64,000 bases of DNA, from NCBI GenBank assembly GCA_035556435.1, contig DATMEY010000023.1, positions 27,639-91,638 on the forward strand, in the 5' to 3' direction. The notes below the pieces were generated by a model. It was given only the letters and a program-made list of their open reading frames with translations, ran no database searches and had not been told where the DNA came from. Below, piece after piece: positions 50,222 through 57,925 of the stretch. This DNA comes from Ilumatobacter sp035556435. Its GTDB lineage: Bacteria; Actinomycetota; Acidimicrobiia; Acidimicrobiales; Ilumatobacteraceae. Within the stretch, counting starts at the first letter, position 1. Each line of letters begins with the position of its first letter. Position numbers and translations under genes: made by a program.

Positions 50222-50854
50222 ATGGCACTCCGCCTGGGCGACACCGCCCCCGACTTCACCGCCCAGACCACGCAGGGCGAGCTCAACTTCCACCAGTGGC
50301 TGGGCGACTCGTGGGGTGTGCTGTTCAGCCACCCGCGCGACTTCACCCCCGTGTGCACGACCGAGCTCGGCTACGTCGCCGCGATCAAGCCCGAGTTCGA
50401 CAAGCGCGACGTCAAGGTGATCGGCCTGTCGGTCGACCCGCTCGACAGCCACGCCAAGTGGAGCGAGGACATCGCCGAGACGCAGGGCACCGCCCCCAAC
50501 TTCCCGCTGATCGGCGACCCCGACAAGGCCGTCGCCGACCTGTACGACATGATCCACCCGAACGCCAGCGACACGGCCACCGTGCGTTCGGTGTTCGTGG
50601 TCGGCCCCGACAAGAAGATCAAGCTGACGCTGACCTACCCGGCGTCGACCGGCCGCAACTTCGACGAGTTGCTGCGGGTGATCGACTCGCTCCAGCTGAC
50701 CGCCACGAAGAAGGTCGCCACGCCGGCCAACTGGAAGCACGGCGAGGACGTCATCATCGTCCCGGCCGTCTCCAACGAGGAGGCCAAGGAGCTGTTCCCG
50801 GCCGGCTGGAAGGAAGTCAAGCCGTACCTGCGGGTCACCCCGCAGCCTTCCTGA
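50222..50854 (+). CDS. Peroxiredoxin, 1-Cys (Prx6/AhpC-TSA) type
   Basis: This 210-residue thiol peroxidase has the peroxidatic motif HPRDFTPVCTTELG (Cys near residue 45) and KVIGLSVDPLDSHAKW, and ends in the C-terminal domain GEDVIIVPAVSNEEAKELFP characteristic of the Prx6 subfamily. No second conserved Cys is visible, consistent with the 1-Cys mechanism. It detoxifies hydrogen and organic peroxides in the cytoplasm. It starts at the ATG at 50222 behind AAGGAG. It is followed by a perfect palindrome. Confidence 0.95.
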   Translation: MALRLGDTAPDFTAQTTQGELNFHQWLGDSWGVLFSHPRDFTPVCTTELGYVAAIKPEFDKRDVKVIGLSVDPLDSHAKWSEDIAETQGTAPNFPLIGDPDKAVADLYDMIHPNASDTATVRSVFVVGPDKKIKLTLTYPASTGRNFDELLRVIDSLQLTATKKVATPANWKHGEDVIIVPAVSNEEAKELFPAGWKEVKPYLRVTPQPS

Positions 50855-50872
50855 GCACCCACGACCGCGTCG

Positions 50873-50905
50873 CTGGGGGTCAGACCCGTCGGGTCTGACC
50901 CCCAG
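50873..50905. terminator. Perfect 33-bp palindrome between convergent genes
   Basis: CTGGGGGTCAGACCCG-T-CGGGTCTGACCCCCAG folds without mismatch. It separates the peroxiredoxin gene from the convergent Leu/Asp-rich protein gene and should stop transcription from both sides. The core GGGGTCAGACCCC recurs at 52023-52035. Confidence 0.75.
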
Positions 50906-50911
50906 TCGCGT

Positions 50912-51892
50912 CTACGGGGCCAGGTCGGCGAAGCACTCCTCGAGCTGGGCCGGGTCGAACGAGGGGATGTCGGGGAACGACATCGGCGGCAGGCTGGTCA
51001 GCGTGCCCAGGTCGCCGAGTTGCGACTCGATCATCTCCTGGAGTTCTTCGGGCGACATCGACCCGGCCTCGCCGAGCGTGCCCAGGTCGAGCTCGTCGAG
51101 GAAGCTGAAGTCGAACGGGAGCCCGCCCGGCATGCCCTCGCCGAGCTGCCCGAGCACCTGCTCCAGCAGCTCGTTGACGTCGAGGTTGGCGAGTTCCTCG
51201 GGCGTCATGTTCTCGAAGTCGGGCAGCGACATCGACGGCAGGTCGCCGAACTCGCCGAACTCACCGAGGTCGAGCTGACCCAGCTGGCCGAGGTCGAGCC
51301 CGCCGAGCAGATCGCCCAACCCGAGGCACTCGGTGAGCCCGCCGAGCATCAGGTCGTCGGGGATCGTGATCGTCACCCCGCCGCCGGACTCGGTCTGGGT
51401 GACGGCGGTGCCTGGCACCGTCGGCGACACCGCCGAGTCGCTGTGCCCCTGCTCGGGCACCGTCGGGATAGAGGAGAGTACGCCGCCGAGCACGTCTTCC
51501 GCCTGGCTGCGGGCATCGGCTGCGGCAGCTTCGGCCTCGGCCGTGGCGTTGTCGATCGCATCCTGCAACTCGGCCGGCACGGTGATCGCGGGCACCGTGA
51601 TGGTCGGCACTGCGGCGTTGTCGGTCGCGACCTGGTCGTCGTCACCGCCGGTGAGCTTGACGATGCCGAAGATGCCCGCGCCGACCACCGCGGCCGCGCC
51701 GAAACCGAGCGCGGCCGGCTTCCACGGGCTGCCACCCGGGCTGGCCGGCGACACGGTCATCGCCGAGGGAGCCGGGGTAGCGGGGGGTGCCGAGGGGGCC
51801 GAGGCCGGTGGAACGGGTTCGGTGGGCGGGCCCGATGGCGCCGCGAACGGCGGGTCAAACGGTGGTGGCTGGAACGGTGGTTGATCGGACAT
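50912..51892 (-). CDS. Membrane-anchored Leu/Asp/Gly-rich protein of unknown function
   Basis: This 326-residue protein starts with a Pro-rich cytoplasmic segment (residues 1-58), followed by one transmembrane helix (ALGFGAAAVVGAGIFGIV), an Ala/Glu-rich stretch, and a long acidic domain (about 180-326) with short repeating units: LGDLLGGLDLGQLGQLDL, GEFGEFGDL, MTPEELANLDVNELLEQVLG, MSPEELQEMIESQLGDLG. These 'PEEL' helices alternate with Pro/Ser loops. I do not recognise the family. The topology suggests an external acidic domain that may bind a metal or a cell-wall polymer. Confidence 0.7.
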   Translation of the reverse strand: MSDQPPFQPPPFDPPFAAPSGPPTEPVPPASAPSAPPATPAPSAMTVSPASPGGSPWKPAALGFGAAAVVGAGIFGIVKLTGGDDDQVATDNAAVPTITVPAITVPAELQDAIDNATAEAEAAAADARSQAEDVLGGVLSSIPTVPEQGHSDSAVSPTVPGTAVTQTESGGGVTITIPDDLMLGGLTECLGLGDLLGGLDLGQLGQLDLGEFGEFGDLPSMSLPDFENMTPEELANLDVNELLEQVLGQLGEGMPGGLPFDFSFLDELDLGTLGEAGSMSPEELQEMIESQLGDLGTLTSLPPMSFPDIPSFDPAQLEECFADLAP

Positions 51893-52022
51893 GTGGGGCC
51901 TCCCGCAGGGTGCGCTGGTGGAGTGGTGGGGGTGTCGCCCTGTCGCGCGACCGATCAGGATGCCACCTTTGCACCGCGATGTGTCGGCGATTATCCCCCG
52001 TGCTACGTCGAGGGTTTCATCG

Positions 52023-52035
52023 GGGGTCAGACCCC
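52023..52035. repeat. GGGGTCAGACCCC palindrome containing a stop codon
   Basis: Perfect 13-bp palindrome and the core of the terminator at 50873. On the minus strand its GTC-TGA gives the last residue and the stop codon of the AacS-TetR gene, as seen with family I repeats at other genes. Confidence 0.65.
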
Positions 52036-54636
52036 GGACGCAACAGGGACCGCGTCGAACGCGGCGGCGGCCATGTCCCGCAGCAGACCCACCATCTCGA
52101 CCCGGTCGACGCGCGGGCTCAACGGAGTCGAGTTGATCATGCCCAGCACGCCGTGCACCGCCGCGCGGGCCACGGCCGGAGCAAGGGCCGGGTGCCGGTC
52201 GAGCACCGCCCCAACCCAGATCTCGACGTACTGGCCCTGCAACGAGCGGACACGCTCCTGGTCCTCCGCGCTGGCGTTGTTCAGGTCGCGGTGCTCGACC
52301 GAGATGAGCGCGCGGTGGTCGACCGCGAAGTCGACGTGGATCGCGATCAACTCGACGAGCAACTCGCCAGTCGACAGGACCGACGACACCGAGTCGTACA
52401 GCGCGCGGGCGGCGGTGAGCAGGTGGTGGCTGGTACCGACCAGCATCTCGCCGAGCATCGCCTCCTTGCTGTCGAAGTGGTGGTACAACGCCGGGCCCGA
52501 CACGCCCGCGGCGGCCCCCAGGCCGTCGACGGTGACCGCCGCGAAGCCCTGCTGGGCGAACAGTTCGGCGGCGATTTCGAGCAGTTCCTCGCGCCGCGGC
52601 GACACGCGCCGCGGCTCCTCGCCCTCGCCGGCGAACGCGCGCGACGCTTCGTCCCACCGCAGCCGGCGGTTCCGAGCCGCGGCGACCTCGGCGATCGCGT
52701 CGAGCGCGGCCGGGTCACGGAGCGATCCTCGGCTGGCGACATCGTCGGGCTCGGCCCCGGCCAGAATCCGCTTCACCGGAATCTCGAGCTTCTTGCCCGA
52801 CAGCGTGGTGGGAATCGCGGCGACGACGTACACCTCGTTGGGCACGTGGCGCGGCGAGAGCTGGTTCTTGAGCTCCTGCTTGGCAGCCACCTCCAGGTCG
52901 CGGGCAGCGTCGTCTCGCACCGCCTGGTCTCGGTTGTCCACATCGCTGTCGCCGAACCCCTCGCCCGGCGACCCCTCGGCGGCCACGAACAGGATCAACC
53001 GGTCGCCGTCCTCGTGGTGCACGACCAGCGAGTCGGTCACCTCGGGCAGGCTCTCGACGACGCGATAGATCTCGGCCGTGCCGATCCGCACGCCGCCACG
53101 GTTCAGCGTGGCATCGGATCGGCCACCGATGACGAGGCCGCCCGACTTGGTGAACTCGAGCAGGTCGCCGTGGGTCCACACACCCGGGCGCTCGTCGAAG
53201 TAGGCGGCGCGGTATCGCGAACCGTCGTCGTCGCCCCAGAAACGCACCGGCATCGACGGCATCGGCTTGGTGACGACCAGCTCGCCGTCGACGGCCTCGA
53301 CCGCGGCCCCCAGGTTGCGCACGCTGATCTCGCCGGCGCGCACCGGGGCGGTGGGGCTGCCGCCGACGAACCCCGAGCAGATGTCGGTGCCACCGCTCGA
53401 CGACCACACCGGCACGCCGGCCTTGACGTGCTCGTCGACCCAGTAGAAGCCGTCGACGGGGAGCGGCGCACCCGTCGAGCCGACCGCGCGCAGCGCCGAG
53501 AGATCGAACTCGGCACCGGGCTCGACGCCGAGCCGGCGGCACTGCATGATGAACGGCGCCGACGTGCCGAACCACGTGACCGCCTCGTCGGCGACGACCC
53601 GCCACGTCGAGCGCATCTCGTCGGCACCGGGGTCGCCGTCGAACGTGACGATGGTGGTGCCGGTCAACAGCCCCGACACGAGGAAGTTCCACATCATCCA
53701 GCCAGTGGTGGTGAACCACAGGAATCGGTCGGCGGATGTGAGCTCGAAGTGGAACGTCAGCATCTTCAGGTGCTCGACCACGATGCCGCTGTGGCTGTGC
53801 ACGATCGCCTTGGGCAGCCCGGTGGTGCCCGAGCTGTACAGCACGTGGAGCGGGTGGTCGGCCGCCACCTGGGCGAACTCGAGCACGCCGGGCTCGGCGA
53901 GCAGGTCGGCCCAGTCGCCTGTGTTGTCGGGGCTGCGCCGGGCGTGCAGGTACGGCACGGTGACGACGTGCTCGACGGTGGGCAGGCCCGCAGCGATCGC
54001 GGCGGCTTCGGCCGAGCGGTCGATCGGCTTGTCGCCGTACATGTAGCCGTCGACCGTGAACAGCACCTTCGGTTCGATCTGGCCGAACCGGTCGATCACG
54101 GCCTGGGGCCCGAACTCGGGGGCAGCCGACGACCAGATCGCCCCGAGGCTGGCGGTGGCGAGGAAGGCAACGATCGTCTCGGGGATGTTCGGCAGGTAGG
54201 CGACGACACGGTCGCCGAGGCCGACGCCGAGACGCTGCAACCCGGCCCGGCAAGCGGCTACCTGGCGGCGTAGCTCGTCGGCGCTCAGCTCGACCCGGTC
54301 GCGGGTCTGCGAGTGGCCGATGATGCCGCCCTGGCCACGCAGGGCGTGTTCGGCGTAGTTCAGCGTCGCCCCCTCGAACCACTTCGGTACGGCGGTCACG
54401 ACCGCCCCCGTCGCGTCCGTCGCCCCCGGCATGTCGGGCGACGACAGCACCCGGTCGTACGTGCCGAGCACACCGCACCAGTCCCACACCGCGGCCCAGA
54501 ACCCGTCGAGGTCGGTGACCGACCACGAGTACAGCGAGTCGTAGTCGGCGAACCCGTACTTGGCCCCGAATCGCTCGATCGCGGTCGTCCCGTCGAGCGG
54601 CGGCTCCCACAGCACCTCGCCGGCCGGTGCGGTCAT
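52027..54636 (-). CDS. Acetoacetyl-CoA synthetase fused to a TetR-family regulator
   Basis: This 869-residue protein has two domains. Residues 1 to about 650 are a full acetoacetyl-CoA synthetase (AacS): LYSSGTTGLPKAIVHSH (AMP-binding), TTTGWMMWNFLVSGLL, GGTDICSGFVGG, GDLLEFTKSGGLVIGGRSDA and a final NEVYVVAAIPTTLSGKKLE with the catalytic Lys. Residues about 678-869 are a TetR regulator (ELLEIAAELFAQQGFAAVTV; SGPALYHHFDSKEAMLGEML). There is no stop between them. An in-frame GTG at 52605 preceded by GAGGAG nine bases upstream could also make TetR alone (192 residues). The start ATG follows GGAGGGGGAACG. The fusion could link acetoacetyl-CoA synthesis to gene control. Confidence 0.88.
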   Translation of the reverse strand: MTAPAGEVLWEPPLDGTTAIERFGAKYGFADYDSLYSWSVTDLDGFWAAVWDWCGVLGTYDRVLSSPDMPGATDATGAVVTAVPKWFEGATLNYAEHALRGQGGIIGHSQTRDRVELSADELRRQVAACRAGLQRLGVGLGDRVVAYLPNIPETIVAFLATASLGAIWSSAAPEFGPQAVIDRFGQIEPKVLFTVDGYMYGDKPIDRSAEAAAIAAGLPTVEHVVTVPYLHARRSPDNTGDWADLLAEPGVLEFAQVAADHPLHVLYSSGTTGLPKAIVHSHSGIVVEHLKMLTFHFELTSADRFLWFTTTGWMMWNFLVSGLLTGTTIVTFDGDPGADEMRSTWRVVADEAVTWFGTSAPFIMQCRRLGVEPGAEFDLSALRAVGSTGAPLPVDGFYWVDEHVKAGVPVWSSSGGTDICSGFVGGSPTAPVRAGEISVRNLGAAVEAVDGELVVTKPMPSMPVRFWGDDDGSRYRAAYFDERPGVWTHGDLLEFTKSGGLVIGGRSDATLNRGGVRIGTAEIYRVVESLPEVTDSLVVHHEDGDRLILFVAAEGSPGEGFGDSDVDNRDQAVRDDAARDLEVAAKQELKNQLSPRHVPNEVYVVAAIPTTLSGKKLEIPVKRILAGAEPDDVASRGSLRDPAALDAIAEVAAARNRRLRWDEASRAFAGEGEEPRRVSPRREELLEIAAELFAQQGFAAVTVDGLGAAAGVSGPALYHHFDSKEAMLGEMLVGTSHHLLTAARALYDSVSSVLSTGELLVELIAIHVDFAVDHRALISVEHRDLNNASAEDQERVRSLQGQYVEIWVGAVLDRHPALAPAVARAAVHGVLGMINSTPLSPRVDRVEMVGLLRDMAAAAFDAVPVASGV

Positions 54637-54709
54637 CGTTCCCCCTCCGATTCGGTCGCGGCCTCCGACACCGCGATGCGTTCGCGCGCTTCGACGCGCG
54701 TGCCGGGCG

Positions 54710-56005
54710 CTACCACGTCGGAGCGTACGGCGCCCGGGGCTCGACCGGGCCGAGGTCGGTGTGGCGCTTCAGTTCGAGCCGGCCGAGCTGTGCCCGGTGC
54801 ACCTCGTCGGGCCCGTCGGCCAGGCGCAGCAGGCGCGCCGTGGCGTACATCGCGGCCAACCCGAAGTCGTTGCTGGTGCCCCCGCCCCCGAACGCCTGGA
54901 TCGCCCAGTCGACCACCTTGCACGCCATCGCCGGGGCGGCGATCTTGATCATCGCGATCTCGCGGCGGGCCTCCTTGTTGCCAACGGTGTCCATCAGGTG
55001 GGCGGTCTTCAGCGTGAGTAGCCGGGTCTGCTCGATTGCGATCCGCGCCTCGGCGATGCGTTCCAGCGTGACGCCCTGCTCGGCGATCGGCCGGCCGAAC
55101 GCGACCCGGTGCTGGGTGCGCCGGCACATCAGCTCGAGTGCCCGCTCGGCCAGCCCGATCAGCCGCATGCAGTGGTGGATCCGGCCCGGGCCCAGCCGCC
55201 CCTGGGCGATCTCGAACCCGCGCCCCTCGCCGAGCAACATGTTGGCGGCCGGCACCCGCACGTCGGTGAACTGCACTTCCGATGCCCGGTCGGGCATGCC
55301 GTAGAAGTTGAACACCGGCAACGGGCGCAGCACCTCGACGCCGGGCGCGTCGCGCGGCACGAGGATCATCGACTGCTGGCGGTGCCGGTCGGGATTGCCC
55401 GGATCAGATTTGCCCATGAAGATGAAGAGGTCGCAGTGCGGGTGGGTGGCGTTGGTGGTGTACCACTTGCGCCCGTTGACGACGTAGGTGTCGACCCCCC
55501 GATCGTTGGTGCGCACGATCGAGCTCTCGATGTTGGTCGCGTCGCTCGACGCCACGGCCGGCTCGGTCATCGCGAACGCCGATCGGATCTCGCCGTCGAG
55601 CAACGGCGTCAACCACCGCTGCTGCTGCTCGGGCGTGCCGTAGCGCACCAGCGTCTCCATGTTGCCGGTGTCGGGGGCCGCGCAGTTGAACACCTCCGGC
55701 GCCAGGTGCGAGCGGCCCATCACCTCGCACAGCGGGGCGTACTCGAGGTTCGACAGGCCCGCACCCCACCCCGACCTGTGCTCGCCGTCGGGCAGGAACA
55801 GGTTCCACAGGCCGGCGTCGCGGGCGAGCGGCTTGAGTTCGTCGACCACCGGCCACACCGCCCACGGGCCGAGTTCCATCGACTCACGGAAGAAGCGATC
55901 CTCGTTCGGATAGATGTGCTCGTCCATGAAGGCTTCGAGCACAATTCGCAGCTCGGCCGTGCGCGCGGTCTCTCCGAGGTTCATGTCGCCGGGGTTCATG
56001 TTCAT
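54710..56005 (-). CDS. Acyl-CoA dehydrogenase
   Basis: This 431-residue FAD enzyme has the N-terminal helical domain, FAMTEPAVASSDATNIESSI (FAD and substrate contacts), a VVNGRKWYTTNATHPHCDLF beta domain, FYGMPDRASEVQFTDVRVPA, and a C-terminal QAFGGGGTSNDFGLAAMYA. The length is slightly above the usual 380-400, as in the family that includes long-chain/ACAD10/11-like enzymes. It oxidises an acyl-CoA to the 2,3-enoyl-CoA. I use the ATG at 56005; a second ATG two codons later and a third at 55984 are alternatives. A perfect-looking operator lies 5 bp upstream. It is followed at 74 bp by the AacS-TetR gene. Confidence 0.9.
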   Translation of the reverse strand: MNMNPGDMNLGETARTAELRIVLEAFMDEHIYPNEDRFFRESMELGPWAVWPVVDELKPLARDAGLWNLFLPDGEHRSGWGAGLSNLEYAPLCEVMGRSHLAPEVFNCAAPDTGNMETLVRYGTPEQQQRWLTPLLDGEIRSAFAMTEPAVASSDATNIESSIVRTNDRGVDTYVVNGRKWYTTNATHPHCDLFIFMGKSDPGNPDRHRQQSMILVPRDAPGVEVLRPLPVFNFYGMPDRASEVQFTDVRVPAANMLLGEGRGFEIAQGRLGPGRIHHCMRLIGLAERALELMCRRTQHRVAFGRPIAEQGVTLERIAEARIAIEQTRLLTLKTAHLMDTVGNKEARREIAMIKIAAPAMACKVVDWAIQAFGGGGTSNDFGLAAMYATARLLRLADGPDEVHRAQLGRLELKRHTDLGPVEPRAPYAPTW

Positions 56006-56010
56006 GACTG

Positions 56011-56028
56011 CCTTAACGTACGCTAAGG
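56011..56028. promoter_or_regulatory. Palindromic operator upstream of the acyl-CoA dehydrogenase gene
   Basis: CCTTAACGTACGCTAAGG is an 18-bp inverted repeat with one mismatched pair. It lies between the divergent acyl-CoA dehydrogenase and small membrane protein genes. TetR regulators of fatty-acid catabolism bind such TTA-N8-TAA dyads, so the TetR domain fused to AacS is a candidate binder (inference). Confidence 0.6.
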
Positions 56029-56060
56029 AGGCAAGATCGTTCGACACGGGGGTTCCGGAC

Positions 56061-56213
56061 ATGACCTATCAGCTCAAAGACCAAGACATCACGCCGCCTC
56101 CACCCGACCCCGCCGACCAGCGCTCGGCGGCCTCCGACGGGTTGGCCGCCCTGGCGATGGTGATCGGTGCGCTCGGGCTGATCGCGCTGATCGTCAGCCA
56201 GGTCGTCCGCTGA
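56061..56213 (+). CDS. Small single-helix membrane protein
   Basis: This 50-residue protein has a polar Pro/Asp-rich N-terminus (MTYQLKDQDITPPPPDPADQ) and one C-terminal transmembrane helix (LAALAMVIGALGLIALIVSQ). I do not recognise it. It is divergent from the acyl-CoA dehydrogenase gene and shares the operator at 56011, and it precedes the fadD-like gene by 59 bp, so it may be part of the lipid-catabolic unit, for example anchoring an enzyme at the membrane (speculative). Confidence 0.6.
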   Translation: MTYQLKDQDITPPPPDPADQRSAASDGLAALAMVIGALGLIALIVSQVVR

Positions 56214-56272
56214 GGCGCCGGCTGCCCTGGCGACCATCCCGATGACCCCCCAACCACAAGCAGCCCGCTGAC

Positions 56273-57847
56273 ATGACGTCGGTCCTCCACGAACAGCCGC
56301 TGCTACCCCACATCGTCATCCATGCACTGAACGCGCACCACGACGCGCCGTGCATCAACACTCCCCACCGCGTGCTGACCTACGCCGAGGTGCGCGCCCG
56401 CACCAGCCAGATGGTGCAGGCGATGCACTCGGTCGGCGTGCAACGCGGCAGCCGCCTGGCGATCCTGTCGAAGAACCGCCCCGAAGTGCTGCTCAACGCG
56501 TTCGCCTCGCTGGTGAACGGCTGCATCCTCACGCCGCTGCACCCGATGGGGTCGCTCGGCGACCACGCCTACGCGGTGAACGACGCCGAGATCGACTGCC
56601 TGGTGTTCGACACCGAGCACTTCACCGAGCGCGCGGCCGAGCTCAAGGCCCAGTTCCCCCACCTGACCTTGCTCGGGTTCGGGCCGAACCGCGCCGGGCA
56701 CGACTTCCTGGCGCTCGCCGACACGTTCGCACCAGCCCCGCTGGTGGCACCCGACGTGCACCTCGACGACCTGTGCACCGTGGTGTACACGGGTGGCACC
56801 ACCGGCCGCCCGAAGGGCGTACTGATGAGCCACCGGGTGTGGCAGTCGATGACGTGGATCCAGATGTCGGAGTGGGAGTTCCCCGACGTGATCCGCATCG
56901 CCCTACCCACCCCGCTGTCGCACGCGGCCCTGTCGGTCGTGTCGCCGGTGCTGCTGTCGGGCGGCACGTTCTACGTGATGGAGTCGTTCAGCCCCGACGC
57001 CTTCTTCGACCTCGTCGAGCAACACCGCATCACGTGCTGCATGCTCGTGCCGGTGATGCTCTACGCGATGCAGGGCCACCCGCGCTACCGCACGGCCGAC
57101 ATGTCGTCGATGGAGACGATCATCTACGGCGCCTCGCCGATCAGCCCGGCCAAGCTCGCCGAGGCGATCGAGCACTGGGGCCCGATCTTCTTCCAGTTCT
57201 TCGGGCAGACCGAGGCGCCGATGGTCATCACGCACCTGAAGAAGGCCGACCACGACCTGTCGAAGGCCGAGCGCCTGGCGTCGTGCGGCCGGCCGGTGCC
57301 GTGGATGCACGTCACCCTGCTCGACAGCGACAACCAGCCGGTCGGCCCGGGTGAATCGGGCGAGATCTGCGTGCGCGGGCCGCTCGTGATGAACGGCTAC
57401 AAGGACCTGCCCGACGAGACCGCCGAGGCCCTGGCGGGCGGGTGGCTGCACACCGGCGACGTCGGCCGGTTCGACCACGAGGGGTTCTTGTACATCGTCG
57501 ACCGCACCAAAGACATGGTGATCACCGGCGGCTTCAACGTGTTCCCTCGCGAGGTGGAAGACGTCATCAGCGAGCATCCGGCGGTCAACACGGTGATGGT
57601 GATCGGCGTGCCCGACGCCAAGTGGGGCGAGGCGGTCAAGGCCGTCGTCGTGCTCCAGCCCGGCCATGCGCCGTCCGACGAGCTGACCGACGAGCTGACG
57701 TCGATGGTGAAACGAGCCAAGGGCTCGCAGCAGGCGCCCAAGTCGATCGACTACACCGACTCGCTACCGCTCACCCCGGTCGGCAAGCTCGACAAGAAGT
57801 CGATGCGCGCCCGCTACTGGGACGACACCGCCCGCAGCGTCAGCTGA
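56273..57847 (+). CDS. Fatty-acid-CoA ligase (AMP-binding, FadD-like)
   Basis: This 524-residue acyl-activating enzyme has the P-loop VVYTGGTTGRPKGVLMSH, the adenine site FQFFGQTEAPMVIT, the hinge GWLHTGDVGRFDHEGFLYIV and DRTKDMVITGGFNVFPREVE, and the C-terminal catalytic Lys in LPLTPVGKLDKKSMR. It makes acyl-CoA from a carboxylic acid, ATP and CoA through an acyl-AMP. Chain length or aromatic preference cannot be read safely. It is encoded next to an acyl-CoA dehydrogenase and acetoacetyl-CoA synthetase, suggesting beta-oxidation of an unusual acid. Confidence 0.92.
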   Translation: MTSVLHEQPLLPHIVIHALNAHHDAPCINTPHRVLTYAEVRARTSQMVQAMHSVGVQRGSRLAILSKNRPEVLLNAFASLVNGCILTPLHPMGSLGDHAYAVNDAEIDCLVFDTEHFTERAAELKAQFPHLTLLGFGPNRAGHDFLALADTFAPAPLVAPDVHLDDLCTVVYTGGTTGRPKGVLMSHRVWQSMTWIQMSEWEFPDVIRIALPTPLSHAALSVVSPVLLSGGTFYVMESFSPDAFFDLVEQHRITCCMLVPVMLYAMQGHPRYRTADMSSMETIIYGASPISPAKLAEAIEHWGPIFFQFFGQTEAPMVITHLKKADHDLSKAERLASCGRPVPWMHVTLLDSDNQPVGPGESGEICVRGPLVMNGYKDLPDETAEALAGGWLHTGDVGRFDHEGFLYIVDRTKDMVITGGFNVFPREVEDVISEHPAVNTVMVIGVPDAKWGEAVKAVVVLQPGHAPSDELTDELTSMVKRAKGSQQAPKSIDYTDSLPLTPVGKLDKKSMRARYWDDTARSVS

Positions 57848-57860
57848 CGTCGGGCCGAGC

Positions 57861-57922
57861 CCGGCACTCGACCACCTGCGCCCACGGTGGTCGAGTGCCG
57901 GCGCAGCCGGTGTATCGAGACC
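57861..57922. terminator. Palindromic repeat family II at a convergent junction
   Basis: CCGGCACTCGACCACC (57861-57876) and GGTGGTCGAGTGCCGG (57886-57901) are perfect 16-bp arms, followed by the family II end GGTGTATCGAGACC. It fills the space between the convergent ligase and solute-binding protein genes. Confidence 0.7.
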
Positions 57923-57925
57923 CGG

